Shown one piece after another: positions 34,771 to 43,716 of a stretch of DNA of 64,000 nucleotides. The DNA comes from Rugamonas rivuli. Its GTDB lineage: Bacteria; Pseudomonadota; Gammaproteobacteria; Burkholderiales; Burkholderiaceae_D. Under the pieces are notes generated by a model. That model did not search any database. It saw nothing but the letters and a program-made list of their open reading frames with translations, and was not told the DNA's origin. The position numbers were made by a program, and so were the translations under genes. The first letter of the stretch is position 1. Every line of letters starts with the position of its first letter. The DNA lies in the NCBI RefSeq assembly GCF_009380165.1, contig NZ_WHUF01000011.1, forward strand, positions 101,413-165,412, written 5' to 3'.

Positions 34771-35400
34771 CTAGCGCACCGCCGCCGCTGCCGCCACCGC
34801 CTTGCTGCGCGCCCAGTACACGCGCATCAGCAACAGTGCGCCCAGGATCACGCCGAAGATGATCGGCTGCGTGAAGTTGTGCTTGCCCGCCTTCATCCAC
34901 CAGAAGTGCAGGATGGCCAGCGGCGCGATCACGTAGATCACCCGATGCAGCCACTGCCAGCGCTTGCCGCCCAGCCGCTTGACCATGGCGTTGGTGCTGG
35001 TCACAGCCAACGGTATCAGCAGCACAAACGCAATGAAGCCCACCGTGATGAACGGCCGCTTCAGCACATCCTTCCACATCTCCTGCACATCGAAGAAATG
35101 ATCGAACCACAGGAAGGTCATGAAGTGCAGCAAGCCGTAGAAGAACATGTACAGCCCCAGCATGCGGCGCAGCTTGATCAGCCAGTTCCATTTGCTGAGC
35201 CTGCGCAGCGGCGTCACCGCCAGCGTGAAGCACAGGAAGTACAAGGTCCAGTCGCCGGTGCCGCGCGTGATGAATTCCAGCGGCTCGACCAGTTGCCCGG
35301 TCAAGGTCAGATACACCATGCGCGCCAAGGGTACCAGCGCCAGCACAAAAATCGCGGCCTTGATCAGCCCGGCCTGCCGCGTTGAAGGATTGAACGCCAT
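34771..35400 (-). CDS. msrQ: MsrQ haem-binding membrane subunit
   Basis: MsrQ (YedZ) passes electrons from the respiratory chain to MsrP. The 209-residue protein has six hydrophobic helices of the ferric reductase-like fold, with GTGDWTLYFLCFTLAVTPLR near the start. Histidines likely to bind haem lie in FYGLLHFMTF and RWQWLHRVIYV. It starts 4 bp after msrP and is cotranscribed with it. Confidence 0.95.
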   Translation of the reverse strand: MAFNPSTRQAGLIKAAIFVLALVPLARMVYLTLTGQLVEPLEFITRGTGDWTLYFLCFTLAVTPLRRLSKWNWLIKLRRMLGLYMFFYGLLHFMTFLWFDHFFDVQEMWKDVLKRPFITVGFIAFVLLIPLAVTSTNAMVKRLGGKRWQWLHRVIYVIAPLAILHFWWMKAGKHNFTQPIIFGVILGALLLMRVYWARSKAVAAAAAVR

Positions 35401-35404
35401 ACGA

Positions 35405-36382
35405 TCAGAAGAACTTCTTCAGGTCCATGCCCGCATACAGCGGCGCAACATCTGCATAGCCGTTGAACATCAGCGTCTTGCGCTTGCGAGCCAGGAAGCC
35501 GTCCTCGCCGATGCGGCGCTCGGACGCCTGCGACCAGCGCGGATGATCCACTTCCGGATTCACATTCGAATAGAAACCGTACTCATTGGGCGCCGACAGA
35601 TTCCACGACGTGCGCGGCTGCTCCTTGACGAAGCGGATCTTGACGATGGACTTGGCCGATTTGAAGCCGTACTTCCACGGCAGCACCATGCGCACCGGGG
35701 CGCCGTTCTGGTTGGCCAGCGTTTCGCCATACATGCCCAGCGTGAGCAAGGCCAGCGGATGGTTGGCTTCGTCGATGCGCAAGCCTTCGGTGTACGGCCA
35801 TTGCAGCACGCGGCTGCCCACGCCCGGCATCTGTTTCTTGTCCGCCAAGGTGACGAACTCCACATACTTGGCATTGCCGGTCGGCTCGACCTTTTTGATG
35901 ATCTCGGAGAACGAGTAACCGATCCAAGGAATGACCATCGACCAGCCCTCGACGCAGCGCAGGCGGTAGACGCGCTCTTCCAGCGGCGCCAGCTTCAGCA
36001 GCGCGTCGATGTCCAGCACCATCGGCTTCTTCACCTCGCCCTCGATGGACACCGTCCACGGATGCGTCTTCAGCGTGCCGGCGTTCATGGCCGGTTCGCT
36101 CTTGTCGGTGCCGAATTCGTAGTAGTTGTTGTAGCTGGTGGCGTCCTTGTAGGGCGTCTGCTTGTCGAGCGCCGAGTAGGACGGGTTGAGCTTGGCAGCC
36201 AGCTTGGGGTTGCTGCCCTGCGCGAAGGCTTCACGGTTGGCCATCTCCAGCAGCGCGGCGCTGCCGATGGCGCCGGCGGCGATCTGCTTGATGAACTTGC
36301 GGCGCGACTCGTAGACGTCGCGCGAGGTGATTTCTGATGAAAACGGCAACTCGATGCCGTTGGGGCTACGCTTGATCAGCAT
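35405..36382 (-). CDS. msrP: MsrP periplasmic methionine-sulfoxide reductase (molybdopterin subunit)
   Basis: MsrP (YedY) repairs oxidised methionine in periplasmic proteins. The 325-residue precursor has a twin-arginine signal (ESRRKFIKQIAAG) for Tat export. The sulfite oxidase-type molybdenum domain includes the Mo-ligating Cys in VYRLRCVEGWSM and the downstream NGAPVRMVLPWKYGFKSAKS. Its partner MsrQ follows immediately. Confidence 0.96.
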   Translation of the reverse strand: MLIKRSPNGIELPFSSEITSRDVYESRRKFIKQIAAGAIGSAALLEMANREAFAQGSNPKLAAKLNPSYSALDKQTPYKDATSYNNYYEFGTDKSEPAMNAGTLKTHPWTVSIEGEVKKPMVLDIDALLKLAPLEERVYRLRCVEGWSMVIPWIGYSFSEIIKKVEPTGNAKYVEFVTLADKKQMPGVGSRVLQWPYTEGLRIDEANHPLALLTLGMYGETLANQNGAPVRMVLPWKYGFKSAKSIVKIRFVKEQPRTSWNLSAPNEYGFYSNVNPEVDHPRWSQASERRIGEDGFLARKRKTLMFNGYADVAPLYAGMDLKKFF

Positions 36383-36474
36383 GCTGACTCCAAAGAAAGT
36401 GCAAGGTTGAGACTTGGTCGCCCCAGTAGCCTGAACCTTACACCAATCTTCGTCAGCCGTTTATAACATCGCGT

Positions 36475-37632
36475 TTACAACTTGCCGTAGGAATGCAGGC
36501 CGGACAGGAACATATTCACGCCCAGGAAGGCGAAGGTCGTCACCAGCAAGCCCACCAGCGCCCACCAGGCCGCCGGACGGCCACGCAAGCCCGTCATCAG
36601 GCGCATGTGCAGCCAAGCCGCGTAGTTCAGCCAGACGATCAGCGCCCAGGTCTCCTTCGGATCCCACGACCAGTAGCCGCCCCACGCCTCCGCCGCCCAC
36701 AGCGCGCCGAGGATGGTGGCGATGGTGAAGAAGGCGAAGCCGGCCGAGATGGCCTTGTACATGACGTCGTCCAGTACTTCTTCCGACGGCAGGCGGTCAA
36801 CCAGATAGCCCGAGGTTTTCAGCAGATAGGCCGCCGCCACCATGGCCGCCAGCGCAAAGTTGCCATAGCCGATGAAGTTGGCGGGAACGTGGATCTTCAT
36901 CCACCAGCTTTGCAGCGCCGGCAGCAGCGGCTGGATGTCGGCGGCGTCGCGCGAGGTGGTGTACCAGAACAGGAAGCCGATCGCGGCGGTGATCACCAGC
37001 GTGACGAAGGCGCCCAGCTGGCGCGTGGCGTAGCGCTGTTCGAAGTACAGGTAGAACATCGCGGTGATCAGCGAAAACAATATAAACACTTCATACAGAT
37101 TCGACACCGGGATGTGGCCGACGTCGGCGCCGATCAGGTAGGACTCGTACCAGCGCACCATCATGCCGGTCAGGCCCAGCACCACGGCGGCCCAGCACAG
37201 CTTGGAGCCGATGCTGGAGGCGGAAGCGGAACGGGTCGCCAGGCCGATCACATAGAACAGCGTCGACAGGCAGAACATCACGCTCATCCACAGGATCGCA
37301 GATTGGCTGGACAGCATCATGCGCAGCCAGAATTTCTTGGTGCCGTTATCGAGCTCGCCGGCATACATGGCGATCGCGCCCAGCGACAGCAGGGCCACCA
37401 GCGGCATCAGCCAACGCGCCGGCTTCCAGTGCCAGCCCAGCGCGGCAAACGCCGGCGCGGCCGCCAGCAGGATGCCCTTCTCGTAGACATCCATGTAGTG
37501 GCCGTAGCGGTTCAGGCCGAACAGCGAGCCGGCCACCAGGGCCAGCGCGAACAGCCAGTCGAACGCGTTCAGGCGCTTGAAGTAGCCGGGCGCCTGGGTA
37601 TAGGTTTGGGTCGATTGCGTCAGTTCCATCAT
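36475..37632 (-). CDS. ccsB: System II cytochrome c biogenesis protein CcsB (CcsA/ResC type)
   Basis: This protein delivers and ligates haem to apocytochromes c in System II, together with ResB. The 385-residue membrane protein carries the tryptophan-rich WWD motif GGYWSWDPKETWALIVWL, flanked by histidines in external loops (SWWMKIHVPANFIGYG and YAAWLHMRLM). GGAG lies 4 bp before the ATG. It starts 22 bp after resB and is probably cotranscribed. Naming differs between databases (CcsB, CcsA or ResC). Confidence 0.95.
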   Translation of the reverse strand: MMELTQSTQTYTQAPGYFKRLNAFDWLFALALVAGSLFGLNRYGHYMDVYEKGILLAAAPAFAALGWHWKPARWLMPLVALLSLGAIAMYAGELDNGTKKFWLRMMLSSQSAILWMSVMFCLSTLFYVIGLATRSASASSIGSKLCWAAVVLGLTGMMVRWYESYLIGADVGHIPVSNLYEVFILFSLITAMFYLYFEQRYATRQLGAFVTLVITAAIGFLFWYTTSRDAADIQPLLPALQSWWMKIHVPANFIGYGNFALAAMVAAAYLLKTSGYLVDRLPSEEVLDDVMYKAISAGFAFFTIATILGALWAAEAWGGYWSWDPKETWALIVWLNYAAWLHMRLMTGLRGRPAAWWALVGLLVTTFAFLGVNMFLSGLHSYGKL

Positions 37633-37654
37633 TTATCTCCGTGGCCGCTATAGC

Positions 37655-39748
37655 TTACGCCGATTGCGGCAGCTTTTCTTTCAAAGTTTCAAACTCGCGT
37701 TCGAAGTCCAGCGTTTTGCGCTGGGTGCTCATGGCCATCAGTGCCTCGGCGCCGTTGGCGTCATCCTTGATCCAGACCCACAGGCGGCGCTCGCGGATGT
37801 AGAACATCGAGAATACACCCAGTACCAGGAACACACAGCCCAGGTAGACCACGTTCTTGCCCGGCGAGCGCGTGACCTGGAACACCGAGGCCTGCACCTG
37901 GGTGAAATCGTCCAGTTGCAGGTAGACCGGGGCGCCGTAGAAGAAGGCGTCCGACAGCGCGTTGGTGGCCAGTTGCAGGAAGCGGGCGTGCTGCTCGTCG
38001 GCGCTGACCGGGGCCAGGCCATCCTTCTCGCGCGCGGCCTGCCACAAGTCCCACAGGCTGCCGTTGAGGATCTTCATGAAAACGTCGGCGGCCTTCTCCT
38101 GCTCGGCGGCCGGGATTTTTTCCAGGAACTGCGAGATGGCGACGAAGCCGGCCGCCTTGTCGTTGCCGGCGAAGATGGTCAGGCTCTTGTCGGCCGAAGC
38201 TTGCAGCTGCACGCGCAGCGCGTCGGAATTATTCGATTGCGGCGTGGCGCGCTCGGCGTAGCGCTTGGCGGCGGCGGCGCGCAGGCCGGGGTCGCCGAGG
38301 GCGGCGCGCAGGCGCATCCATTCGTTCACGCTGTGGGCGTCGTCGGCCGGGATGCGCAGGAAGCTGAACTGGTCGGATGGATTGACGCGCATGCCGGCCA
38401 GGAACACCGTGGCGCCGTCGACCGTCACCGGCTGCATATAGTTCTGGTATTCGCGCGCCTGGCCGGTCTTGTCGCGCAGCTTGTAGGTCACGCTGGGACC
38501 GACGTTCTTCAAATCCTTGTTGTTGGCGTTGCGGCCGGCCGAGCCGGTGTGCTTGTCCAGCGAGTTGGCGAACTGCTCTTCCAGCGTCTTGCCCTTGGCC
38601 ACGGCGCGCGGGTCTTGCGTGGCCGCCAGGTTCTCGACGTTGAAGGGACGGAAGCCCGACCATTCGACGGTGTAGGCGTCGGTCATCGGCGTGCTGCCGC
38701 CCACTTCGCCGGCGATGTCGAAGGTGGTGGTGGCGCCGCCGCGCATCGGGTAGCCGGTGAGCTTGAGCTTGCTGCCGCCATCGTCAAAGCTGGACTGGTA
38801 GATCGCCAGGCCCTTGTACAGCAAGGGCTTGTTGACTTCGATGACGGCCTTGACCACCTCGCCGCTGGCGTGGTCGCGCACTTCGACCTCGCTGGCGAAC
38901 AGCTTGGGCATGCCGGTGCTGTAGAAATCGATGGTGAATTTCTTCAGGTTGATGGTGAACGGCAGGTCCTGAATCAGCACGCCGTCCGGACGGGTGATGA
39001 TGGCGCTTTCGCTGGACTGGCCTTCCGGGATCATGGTGTTGCCGCGGAAGGTGGGGTTGCCCAGGCCGAGGCGGCTCTGCGCCGGCACCTCCGAGATCAA
39101 GCCGCTGCCGCTGAACGGCACCTTGCCGAGGAACCATTCCTGCAGGCGGATCGGCACGTCCGAATCGAGCAGGCCGCCGATGCAGATGACCACGATGGCC
39201 GAGTGCGCGAAGATGTAGCCGAACTTGTTGGCCGCGCCCTGCTTGGCGGCCACCAGCGTGCCGTTGTCCTTCTCGACCAGCTTGATCTTGTAGCCGGCGT
39301 CGGCCAGGCGGGCGGCGGTCTGCTGCGCCAGCGCGGCGCGCGCCAGCGGCGAACGCCATTGCATCTTGTGGTGGAAGTTGAGCAGCGAATTCTCGCGCAC
39401 GTTCTCGCGCCAGCTGCGCATGTCCTTGAGCATCTTGGGCGCGTTGCGGACGATGCAGAGCGAGGTCGACGTCACCAGCGCGGTCATCAGCAGCAGGAAC
39501 CACCAGGCCGAGTACACGGCGTACAGGCCCAGCTTGCCGAACACTTCGAACCAGAACGGCCCGAACTGGTTGATGTAGTTGTTGGTCGCCTCGCCCTGCT
39601 TCATCACGGTGCCGACGATGGCGGCTATCGCGATCATCGCCAGCAGCGCGATGGCGAAGCGCATGGAGGATATCAGTTCGACGATTTCGCCGACGATGGG
39701 GCGGCGGGTCTTGAGTTCGATGCCGGTGGTGCTGGGGCTGCTGCTCAT
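37655..39748 (-). CDS. resB: System II cytochrome c biogenesis protein ResB
   Basis: ResB (Ccs1) forms the haem-handling complex with CcsB. The 697-residue protein has three N-terminal helices (SSMRFAIALLAMIAIAAIVG is the typical opening), a large periplasmic domain and a final helix (NVVYLGCVFLVLGVFSMFYI) with the conserved RERRLWVWI after it. Motifs such as GLAIYQSSFDDGGSKLKL match the family. The set ResB, CcsB and cytochrome c4 indicates an aerobic c-type respiratory chain. Confidence 0.95.
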   Translation of the reverse strand: MSSSPSTTGIELKTRRPIVGEIVELISSMRFAIALLAMIAIAAIVGTVMKQGEATNNYINQFGPFWFEVFGKLGLYAVYSAWWFLLLMTALVTSTSLCIVRNAPKMLKDMRSWRENVRENSLLNFHHKMQWRSPLARAALAQQTAARLADAGYKIKLVEKDNGTLVAAKQGAANKFGYIFAHSAIVVICIGGLLDSDVPIRLQEWFLGKVPFSGSGLISEVPAQSRLGLGNPTFRGNTMIPEGQSSESAIITRPDGVLIQDLPFTINLKKFTIDFYSTGMPKLFASEVEVRDHASGEVVKAVIEVNKPLLYKGLAIYQSSFDDGGSKLKLTGYPMRGGATTTFDIAGEVGGSTPMTDAYTVEWSGFRPFNVENLAATQDPRAVAKGKTLEEQFANSLDKHTGSAGRNANNKDLKNVGPSVTYKLRDKTGQAREYQNYMQPVTVDGATVFLAGMRVNPSDQFSFLRIPADDAHSVNEWMRLRAALGDPGLRAAAAKRYAERATPQSNNSDALRVQLQASADKSLTIFAGNDKAAGFVAISQFLEKIPAAEQEKAADVFMKILNGSLWDLWQAAREKDGLAPVSADEQHARFLQLATNALSDAFFYGAPVYLQLDDFTQVQASVFQVTRSPGKNVVYLGCVFLVLGVFSMFYIRERRLWVWIKDDANGAEALMAMSTQRKTLDFEREFETLKEKLPQSA

Positions 39749-39792
39749 GCTGGGACTGTCTCAAAAAATGTACGCTGCGGGCAGCATATCAA

Positions 39793-39824
39793 CAAAAAGG
39801 GCAGCCCGCTTACGCTGCCGCCCT
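39793..39824 (-). terminator. terminator after cytochrome c4 gene
   Basis: Read on the minus strand, a GC-rich stem (GGGCGGCAGC with GCTGCCC, imperfect) is followed by TTTTTGTTG. It lies between the cytochrome gene and resB and would separate their transcripts at least partly. Confidence 0.65.
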
Positions 39825-39871
39825 CTATGCACTATCAGTTGCACCGCAACCCAGGGGCGCGGTGTCGTGTT

Positions 39872-40552
39872 TTATTTCAAGCCGGCGACGTAATCGGCCA
39901 CGGCTTTCATTTCTTCATCCGACATGCGCATGGCGATGGTGCTCATCTGCGCGCTGTTCTTGCGGCCGCCCGCTTTGAACAGGCCCAGCTGGGCTACCGT
40001 GTAGTCCTGGTGCTGGCCGCCGATGCGTGGATACTGCACCGGGATGCCGGCGCCGGCCGCGCCGTGGCAGCTGGCGCAGGCGGGCACGTTTTTCTCGGCG
40101 ATGCCGCCGCGATAAATCTTCTTGCCCAGTTCTACGGTGTCCTTGTTCTTGGCTGCGCCCGGCTTTTGCGCCTGGGCGGCCAGCCAGGCCGAGATGTTGT
40201 GCTTTTCTTCGTCGGTCAGCATCTTGGCGTAGGTCGTCATGACTGCTTGATTCCGATCGGCCGCCGTAAAGTTCACCAGTTGCTTGTAAAGATAGCCCTC
40301 GTGCTGGCCGGCCAGCTTGGGATTGACCGCGATGGTCGAATTGCCGCCGGCGCCGTGGCAGGAAACGCAGGCCGGCAGGCCGCGCGCGTTGTCACCCGTT
40401 TCAAACAGCGTGCCGCCCTTGGCCGCATCGACCTTGGGTGCGGCGGCTTCGGCGTGGGCCGGTTTTTTTTCTTCGTTGGCGGATGCGGTACCCGCAACTG
40501 CCAGCACGGCGACCAACAGGGATTTTACAAACGGTGAAAACGCACGATTCAT
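39872..40552 (-). CDS. dihaem cytochrome c4
   Basis: This periplasmic electron carrier normally donates to terminal oxidases. The 226-residue precursor has a signal peptide (VKSLLVAVLAVAGTASA) and two cytochrome c domains. Haem sites are C62-V-S-C-H66 and C159-A-S-C-H163. Methionines that could be axial ligands lie in AVMTTYAKMLTDEE and MSTIAMRMSDEE. The tandem symmetric domains are the cytochrome c4 pattern. It is divergent from engB and upstream of the ResB/CcsB maturation genes. Confidence 0.95.
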   Translation of the reverse strand: MNRAFSPFVKSLLVAVLAVAGTASANEEKKPAHAEAAAPKVDAAKGGTLFETGDNARGLPACVSCHGAGGNSTIAVNPKLAGQHEGYLYKQLVNFTAADRNQAVMTTYAKMLTDEEKHNISAWLAAQAQKPGAAKNKDTVELGKKIYRGGIAEKNVPACASCHGAAGAGIPVQYPRIGGQHQDYTVAQLGLFKAGGRKNSAQMSTIAMRMSDEEMKAVADYVAGLK

Positions 40553-40632
40553 TCAAGCACCCTCAAAAAAGTTTGTCGAACGTATGCCGCAGGCTAGACG
40601 CTAGAGGCTATGGCAACACTTCGTAACCACTC

Positions 40633-40642
40633 ATTGTACAAT
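40633..40642. promoter_or_regulatory. palindromic -10 element between cytochrome c4 and engB
   Basis: ATTGTACAAT is its own reverse complement and so supplies TACAAT as a possible -10 box on both strands, in the 137-bp divergent space. No strong -35 box is visible on either side, so this is a weak call. Confidence 0.3.
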
Positions 40643-40689
40643 AGCTTTCCAGCATATTTGCTCCCTTTTGTTGCATTTTCCCCCATCCC

Positions 40690-41418
40690 ATGTCCAAACT
40701 CTGGCAAGCCCGCTTCTTTACGACCGTCAACCAATTGCGCGACCTCCCCGACACGCAAGTGCCGGAAATCGCCTTTGCAGGTCGCTCCAACGCCGGCAAA
40801 TCGACCGCCATCAACATCCTGTGCAACCAGAAAGGCCTGGCGTTCGCGTCCAAGACCCCTGGCCGTACCCAGCACATCAACTACTTCTCGATCGGCGGCG
40901 CGCACGTCGCGCAGCACCGCAAGGATCCGACCATCGTCGATGAGATCGAGTGCCTGCTGGTCGACTTGCCGGGCTACGGCTACGCCGAAGTGTCCGGCTC
41001 GGCCAAATTGCACTGGCAACGCCTGCTGGGCGACTACGTCCAGCGCCGCGAGCAATTGGCGGCCTTGATCTTGATCATGGATTCGCGCCGCCCATTCACC
41101 GAACTCGACGTGCAGATGCTGGAATGGTTCGCCCCGACCGGCAAGCCCATCCATTGCATTCTGACCAAGGTTGACAAATTGAACCGCAATGAATCGGTCA
41201 ATGTGCTGCGCCAGGCGAAAGCCAAGCTGGACAGCTATGTCGACGAAGATGGCGAAGGTTTCCCTTTCACCGTGCAACTGTTCTCCGCGCTCAAGCGCAT
41301 CGGCATCGACGAAGCCAACGACAAGATCCTGGAACTGGCCGGCGTCACCGACGACGAAGCGGCGGCCCAGGTCGATCTGATCGAAATGGAAGACGACGTC
41401 GAGCCCGACGAGCAATAA
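40690..41418 (+). CDS. engB: ribosome biogenesis GTPase EngB (YihA/YsxC)
   Basis: EngB is a small Era-like GTPase needed for 50S subunit assembly. The motifs are clear: P-loop FAGRSNAGKSTAIN, G2 TPGRTQHINYF, G3 DLPGYGYAEV, G4 LTKVDKLN and G5 SALKRIGI. At 242 residues it is slightly longer than the usual 200-215, owing to an acidic C-terminal tail (DLIEMEDDVEPDEQ). It precedes hemB by 26 bp, a pairing frequent in betaproteobacteria. Confidence 0.97.
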   Translation: MSKLWQARFFTTVNQLRDLPDTQVPEIAFAGRSNAGKSTAINILCNQKGLAFASKTPGRTQHINYFSIGGAHVAQHRKDPTIVDEIECLLVDLPGYGYAEVSGSAKLHWQRLLGDYVQRREQLAALILIMDSRRPFTELDVQMLEWFAPTGKPIHCILTKVDKLNRNESVNVLRQAKAKLDSYVDEDGEGFPFTVQLFSALKRIGIDEANDKILELAGVTDDEAAAQVDLIEMEDDVEPDEQ

Positions 41419-41444
41419 CCCTCAGCCTTAGGAAAGTTTTAGCG

Positions 41445-42461
41445 ATGCCCTATCCACACGTTTCCGCCCAGTTCCCCGCCATCCGCATGCGCCGCATGCG
41501 GCGTGATCCGTTTTCGCGCGCCTTGATGCGTGAAAACAACGTCACGGCCTCGGACTTGATCTACCCGGTGTTTATCCTGGAAGGCACGCACCAGCGCGAG
41601 CCGGTGCAATCGATGCCGGGCGTGGAGCGGGTGTCGGTGGATCTGCTGCTGAAAGTGGCGGAGGAATGCGTGGAACTGGGCATTCCGGTGCTGGCGCTGT
41701 TCCCGGTGATCGACGCCGCCAAGAAGACGCCGGACGGCGTCGAAGCGACCAATCCGGACGGCCTGGTGCCGCGCGCGGTGCGGGCGCTGAAGCAGGCCTT
41801 CCCGCAACTGGGCATCCTGACCGACGTCGCGCTGGATCCTTACACCAGCCACGGCCAGGATGGGTTGATCGATGAAAACGGCTATGTGATCAACGACGTC
41901 ACCACCGACATGCTGGTGCGCCAGGCCTTGTGCCAGGCCGAGGCCGGCGTCGACGTGGTGGCGCCGTCGGACATGATGGATGGCCGCATCGGCGCGGTGC
42001 GCGCGGCGCTGGAAGAGAAGGGTTTCATCCATACCCGCATCATGGCGTACTCGGCCAAGTATGCGTCGGCGTTCTACGGCCCGTTCCGCGATGCCGTGGG
42101 TTCGGCCAAGAACCTGGGCAAGAGCGACAAGAACACTTACCAGATGGACCCGGCCAACAGCGATGAAGCCTTGCGCGAAGTGGGCCTGGACCTGGCCGAA
42201 GGCGCGGACATGGTGATGGTCAAGCCGGGTATGCCCTATCTGGACATCGTGCGCCGCGTCAAGGATGAGTTCAAGGTGCCGACCTTTGCCTACCAGGTCA
42301 GCGGCGAGTACGCGATGATCAAGGCGGCCGCGCAGAACGGCTGGCTCGATCACGACAAGGTGATGATGGAAGCCATGCTGGCCTTCAAGCGCGCAGGCGC
42401 CGACGGCGTGCTGACCTACTTCGCCCTCGACATCGCGCGCCTGCTGAAGGCGCAAAAGTAA
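41445..42461 (+). CDS. hemB: delta-aminolevulinic acid dehydratase
   Basis: HemB joins two 5-aminolevulinate molecules into porphobilinogen in haem synthesis. The 338-residue enzyme has active-site lysines in MAYSAKYASAFYGPFRDA and MVMVKPGMPYLDI. The metal region reads DVALDPYTSHGQDGL and lacks the cysteines of zinc enzymes, which marks the magnesium-dependent class. It fits the cytochrome genes nearby. The stop lies 7 bp from the convergent ABC permease stop, with no obvious terminator between them. Confidence 0.98.
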   Translation: MPYPHVSAQFPAIRMRRMRRDPFSRALMRENNVTASDLIYPVFILEGTHQREPVQSMPGVERVSVDLLLKVAEECVELGIPVLALFPVIDAAKKTPDGVEATNPDGLVPRAVRALKQAFPQLGILTDVALDPYTSHGQDGLIDENGYVINDVTTDMLVRQALCQAEAGVDVVAPSDMMDGRIGAVRAALEEKGFIHTRIMAYSAKYASAFYGPFRDAVGSAKNLGKSDKNTYQMDPANSDEALREVGLDLAEGADMVMVKPGMPYLDIVRRVKDEFKVPTFAYQVSGEYAMIKAAAQNGWLDHDKVMMEAMLAFKRAGADGVLTYFALDIARLLKAQK

Positions 42462-42468
42462 TCCTGGC

Positions 42469-43716
42469 TTAACCGTCGCTGCGCAATGCGGCGATGGGAT
42501 CGAGCGCGGCGGCCTGGCGCGCGGGGAACACTCCGAACGCCAGCCCCACGCCGACGCACAACAGCACCGCCACAATCAAACTCAACGGCGACCACGCCAC
42601 CGACCAGCCGGCCAGCGCGGCGATGCTGTAGGCCGCCACCGCACCCAGCACCACACCCAGCAACGCGCCGCTGACGGCGATCACCAGCGCCTCCGCCAAA
42701 AACTGCTCGACCACGTCGCGCCTGCGCGCGCCCAGCGCCCGCTTCAAGCCCACTTCGCGCCGCCGCTCCAGCACATTGGCCAGCATGATGTTCATGATGC
42801 CGATGCCGCCCACCAGCAGCGACACCGCCGCGATCGAACTCATGACGATGGTGAAGATGCGCTGCGTCTGCTGGTTCTGGCGATACAGGCCCATCGGCAC
42901 GATCAGGTTGGTGTCGTCGGCGCCGCCGTGGCGTTGCGCGATCAGCGCCTGCAGCACGCGCGCCGCGCTATCCGGCGCCACGTCCGCGCCCAGGCGCACG
43001 CTGATGCCGTCCACCTCATCTTCGATGCGCTTGAAGGCAAAGCGCGCACGGCCCGTCTCCCACGCCACGAACAGGCGCTCGTCGTCCAGCCCCAGCTTGA
43101 CGCCTTCGAAATCCGATTTGCTTTGCGCGCGGTCCGCCAGCACGCCCACCACTTCCAGCCACACATGGTTGAGCTTGACCCGCTGGCCGACCGCCGGCCC
43201 ATCGCCGAACAAGGTGCGCGCCAGCCGCGCGCCGACCACGCACACCGGCGCCAGCGTGGCGCCGTCCTGCACGGCCAGCCAGCGTCCGGAGGCCACCTGC
43301 AAGCCGCTGTGCGACGCGTACGATGGCGACACGGCATAGGCGCGCCCGCTCACCACCTTGTCGCCCAGCACCAGCTGCTCGACCTTGATTTCCTTCTTCA
43401 ACGCCACCGACTGCGCGCCCGGCACCACCAGCAAGGCCGCGTCGGCGTCGGCCGCCGACAGGCCCAGCGAACGGGTGCGGATTTCCTTCAGCTGCTCGGG
43501 GTCGATGGCCTTGCTTTCGATGAGCACATTGTCCAGGCCCAGCTCGGCCACCAGGCGCAGCGCCTCGCGCTTGCTGCCCTCGCCCACCGCCAGCATGGCG
43601 ACGATGGCGGCGACGCCGAAGATCATGCCCAGCAAGGTCAGGCCGGTGCGCAGCTTGCGCCGCTGGAGTTCAGTAACGGCTTCCCGTATCAATGCCAGAT
43701 TCATGCCGAAGTTCAT
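42469..43716 (-). CDS. MacB-like ABC transporter permease (FtsX type)
   Basis: This 415-residue permease has the MacB/FtsX plan without an attached ATPase. One N-terminal helix (TGLTLLGMIFGVAAIVAMLAV) precedes a periplasmic MacB core domain (residues about 45-270). Three C-terminal helices include SLLVGGIGIMNIMLANVLER and the coupling segment REVGLKRALGARRRDVVEQF. Such permeases work as mechanotransmitters for export from the periplasm. It is the last of four genes with 4-bp overlaps. The partner ATPase is the LolD/MacB-type protein at 46903. Confidence 0.92.
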   Translation of the reverse strand: MNFGMNLALIREAVTELQRRKLRTGLTLLGMIFGVAAIVAMLAVGEGSKREALRLVAELGLDNVLIESKAIDPEQLKEIRTRSLGLSAADADAALLVVPGAQSVALKKEIKVEQLVLGDKVVSGRAYAVSPSYASHSGLQVASGRWLAVQDGATLAPVCVVGARLARTLFGDGPAVGQRVKLNHVWLEVVGVLADRAQSKSDFEGVKLGLDDERLFVAWETGRARFAFKRIEDEVDGISVRLGADVAPDSAARVLQALIAQRHGGADDTNLIVPMGLYRQNQQTQRIFTIVMSSIAAVSLLVGGIGIMNIMLANVLERRREVGLKRALGARRRDVVEQFLAEALVIAVSGALLGVVLGAVAAYSIAALAGWSVAWSPLSLIVAVLLCVGVGLAFGVFPARQAAALDPIAALRSDG

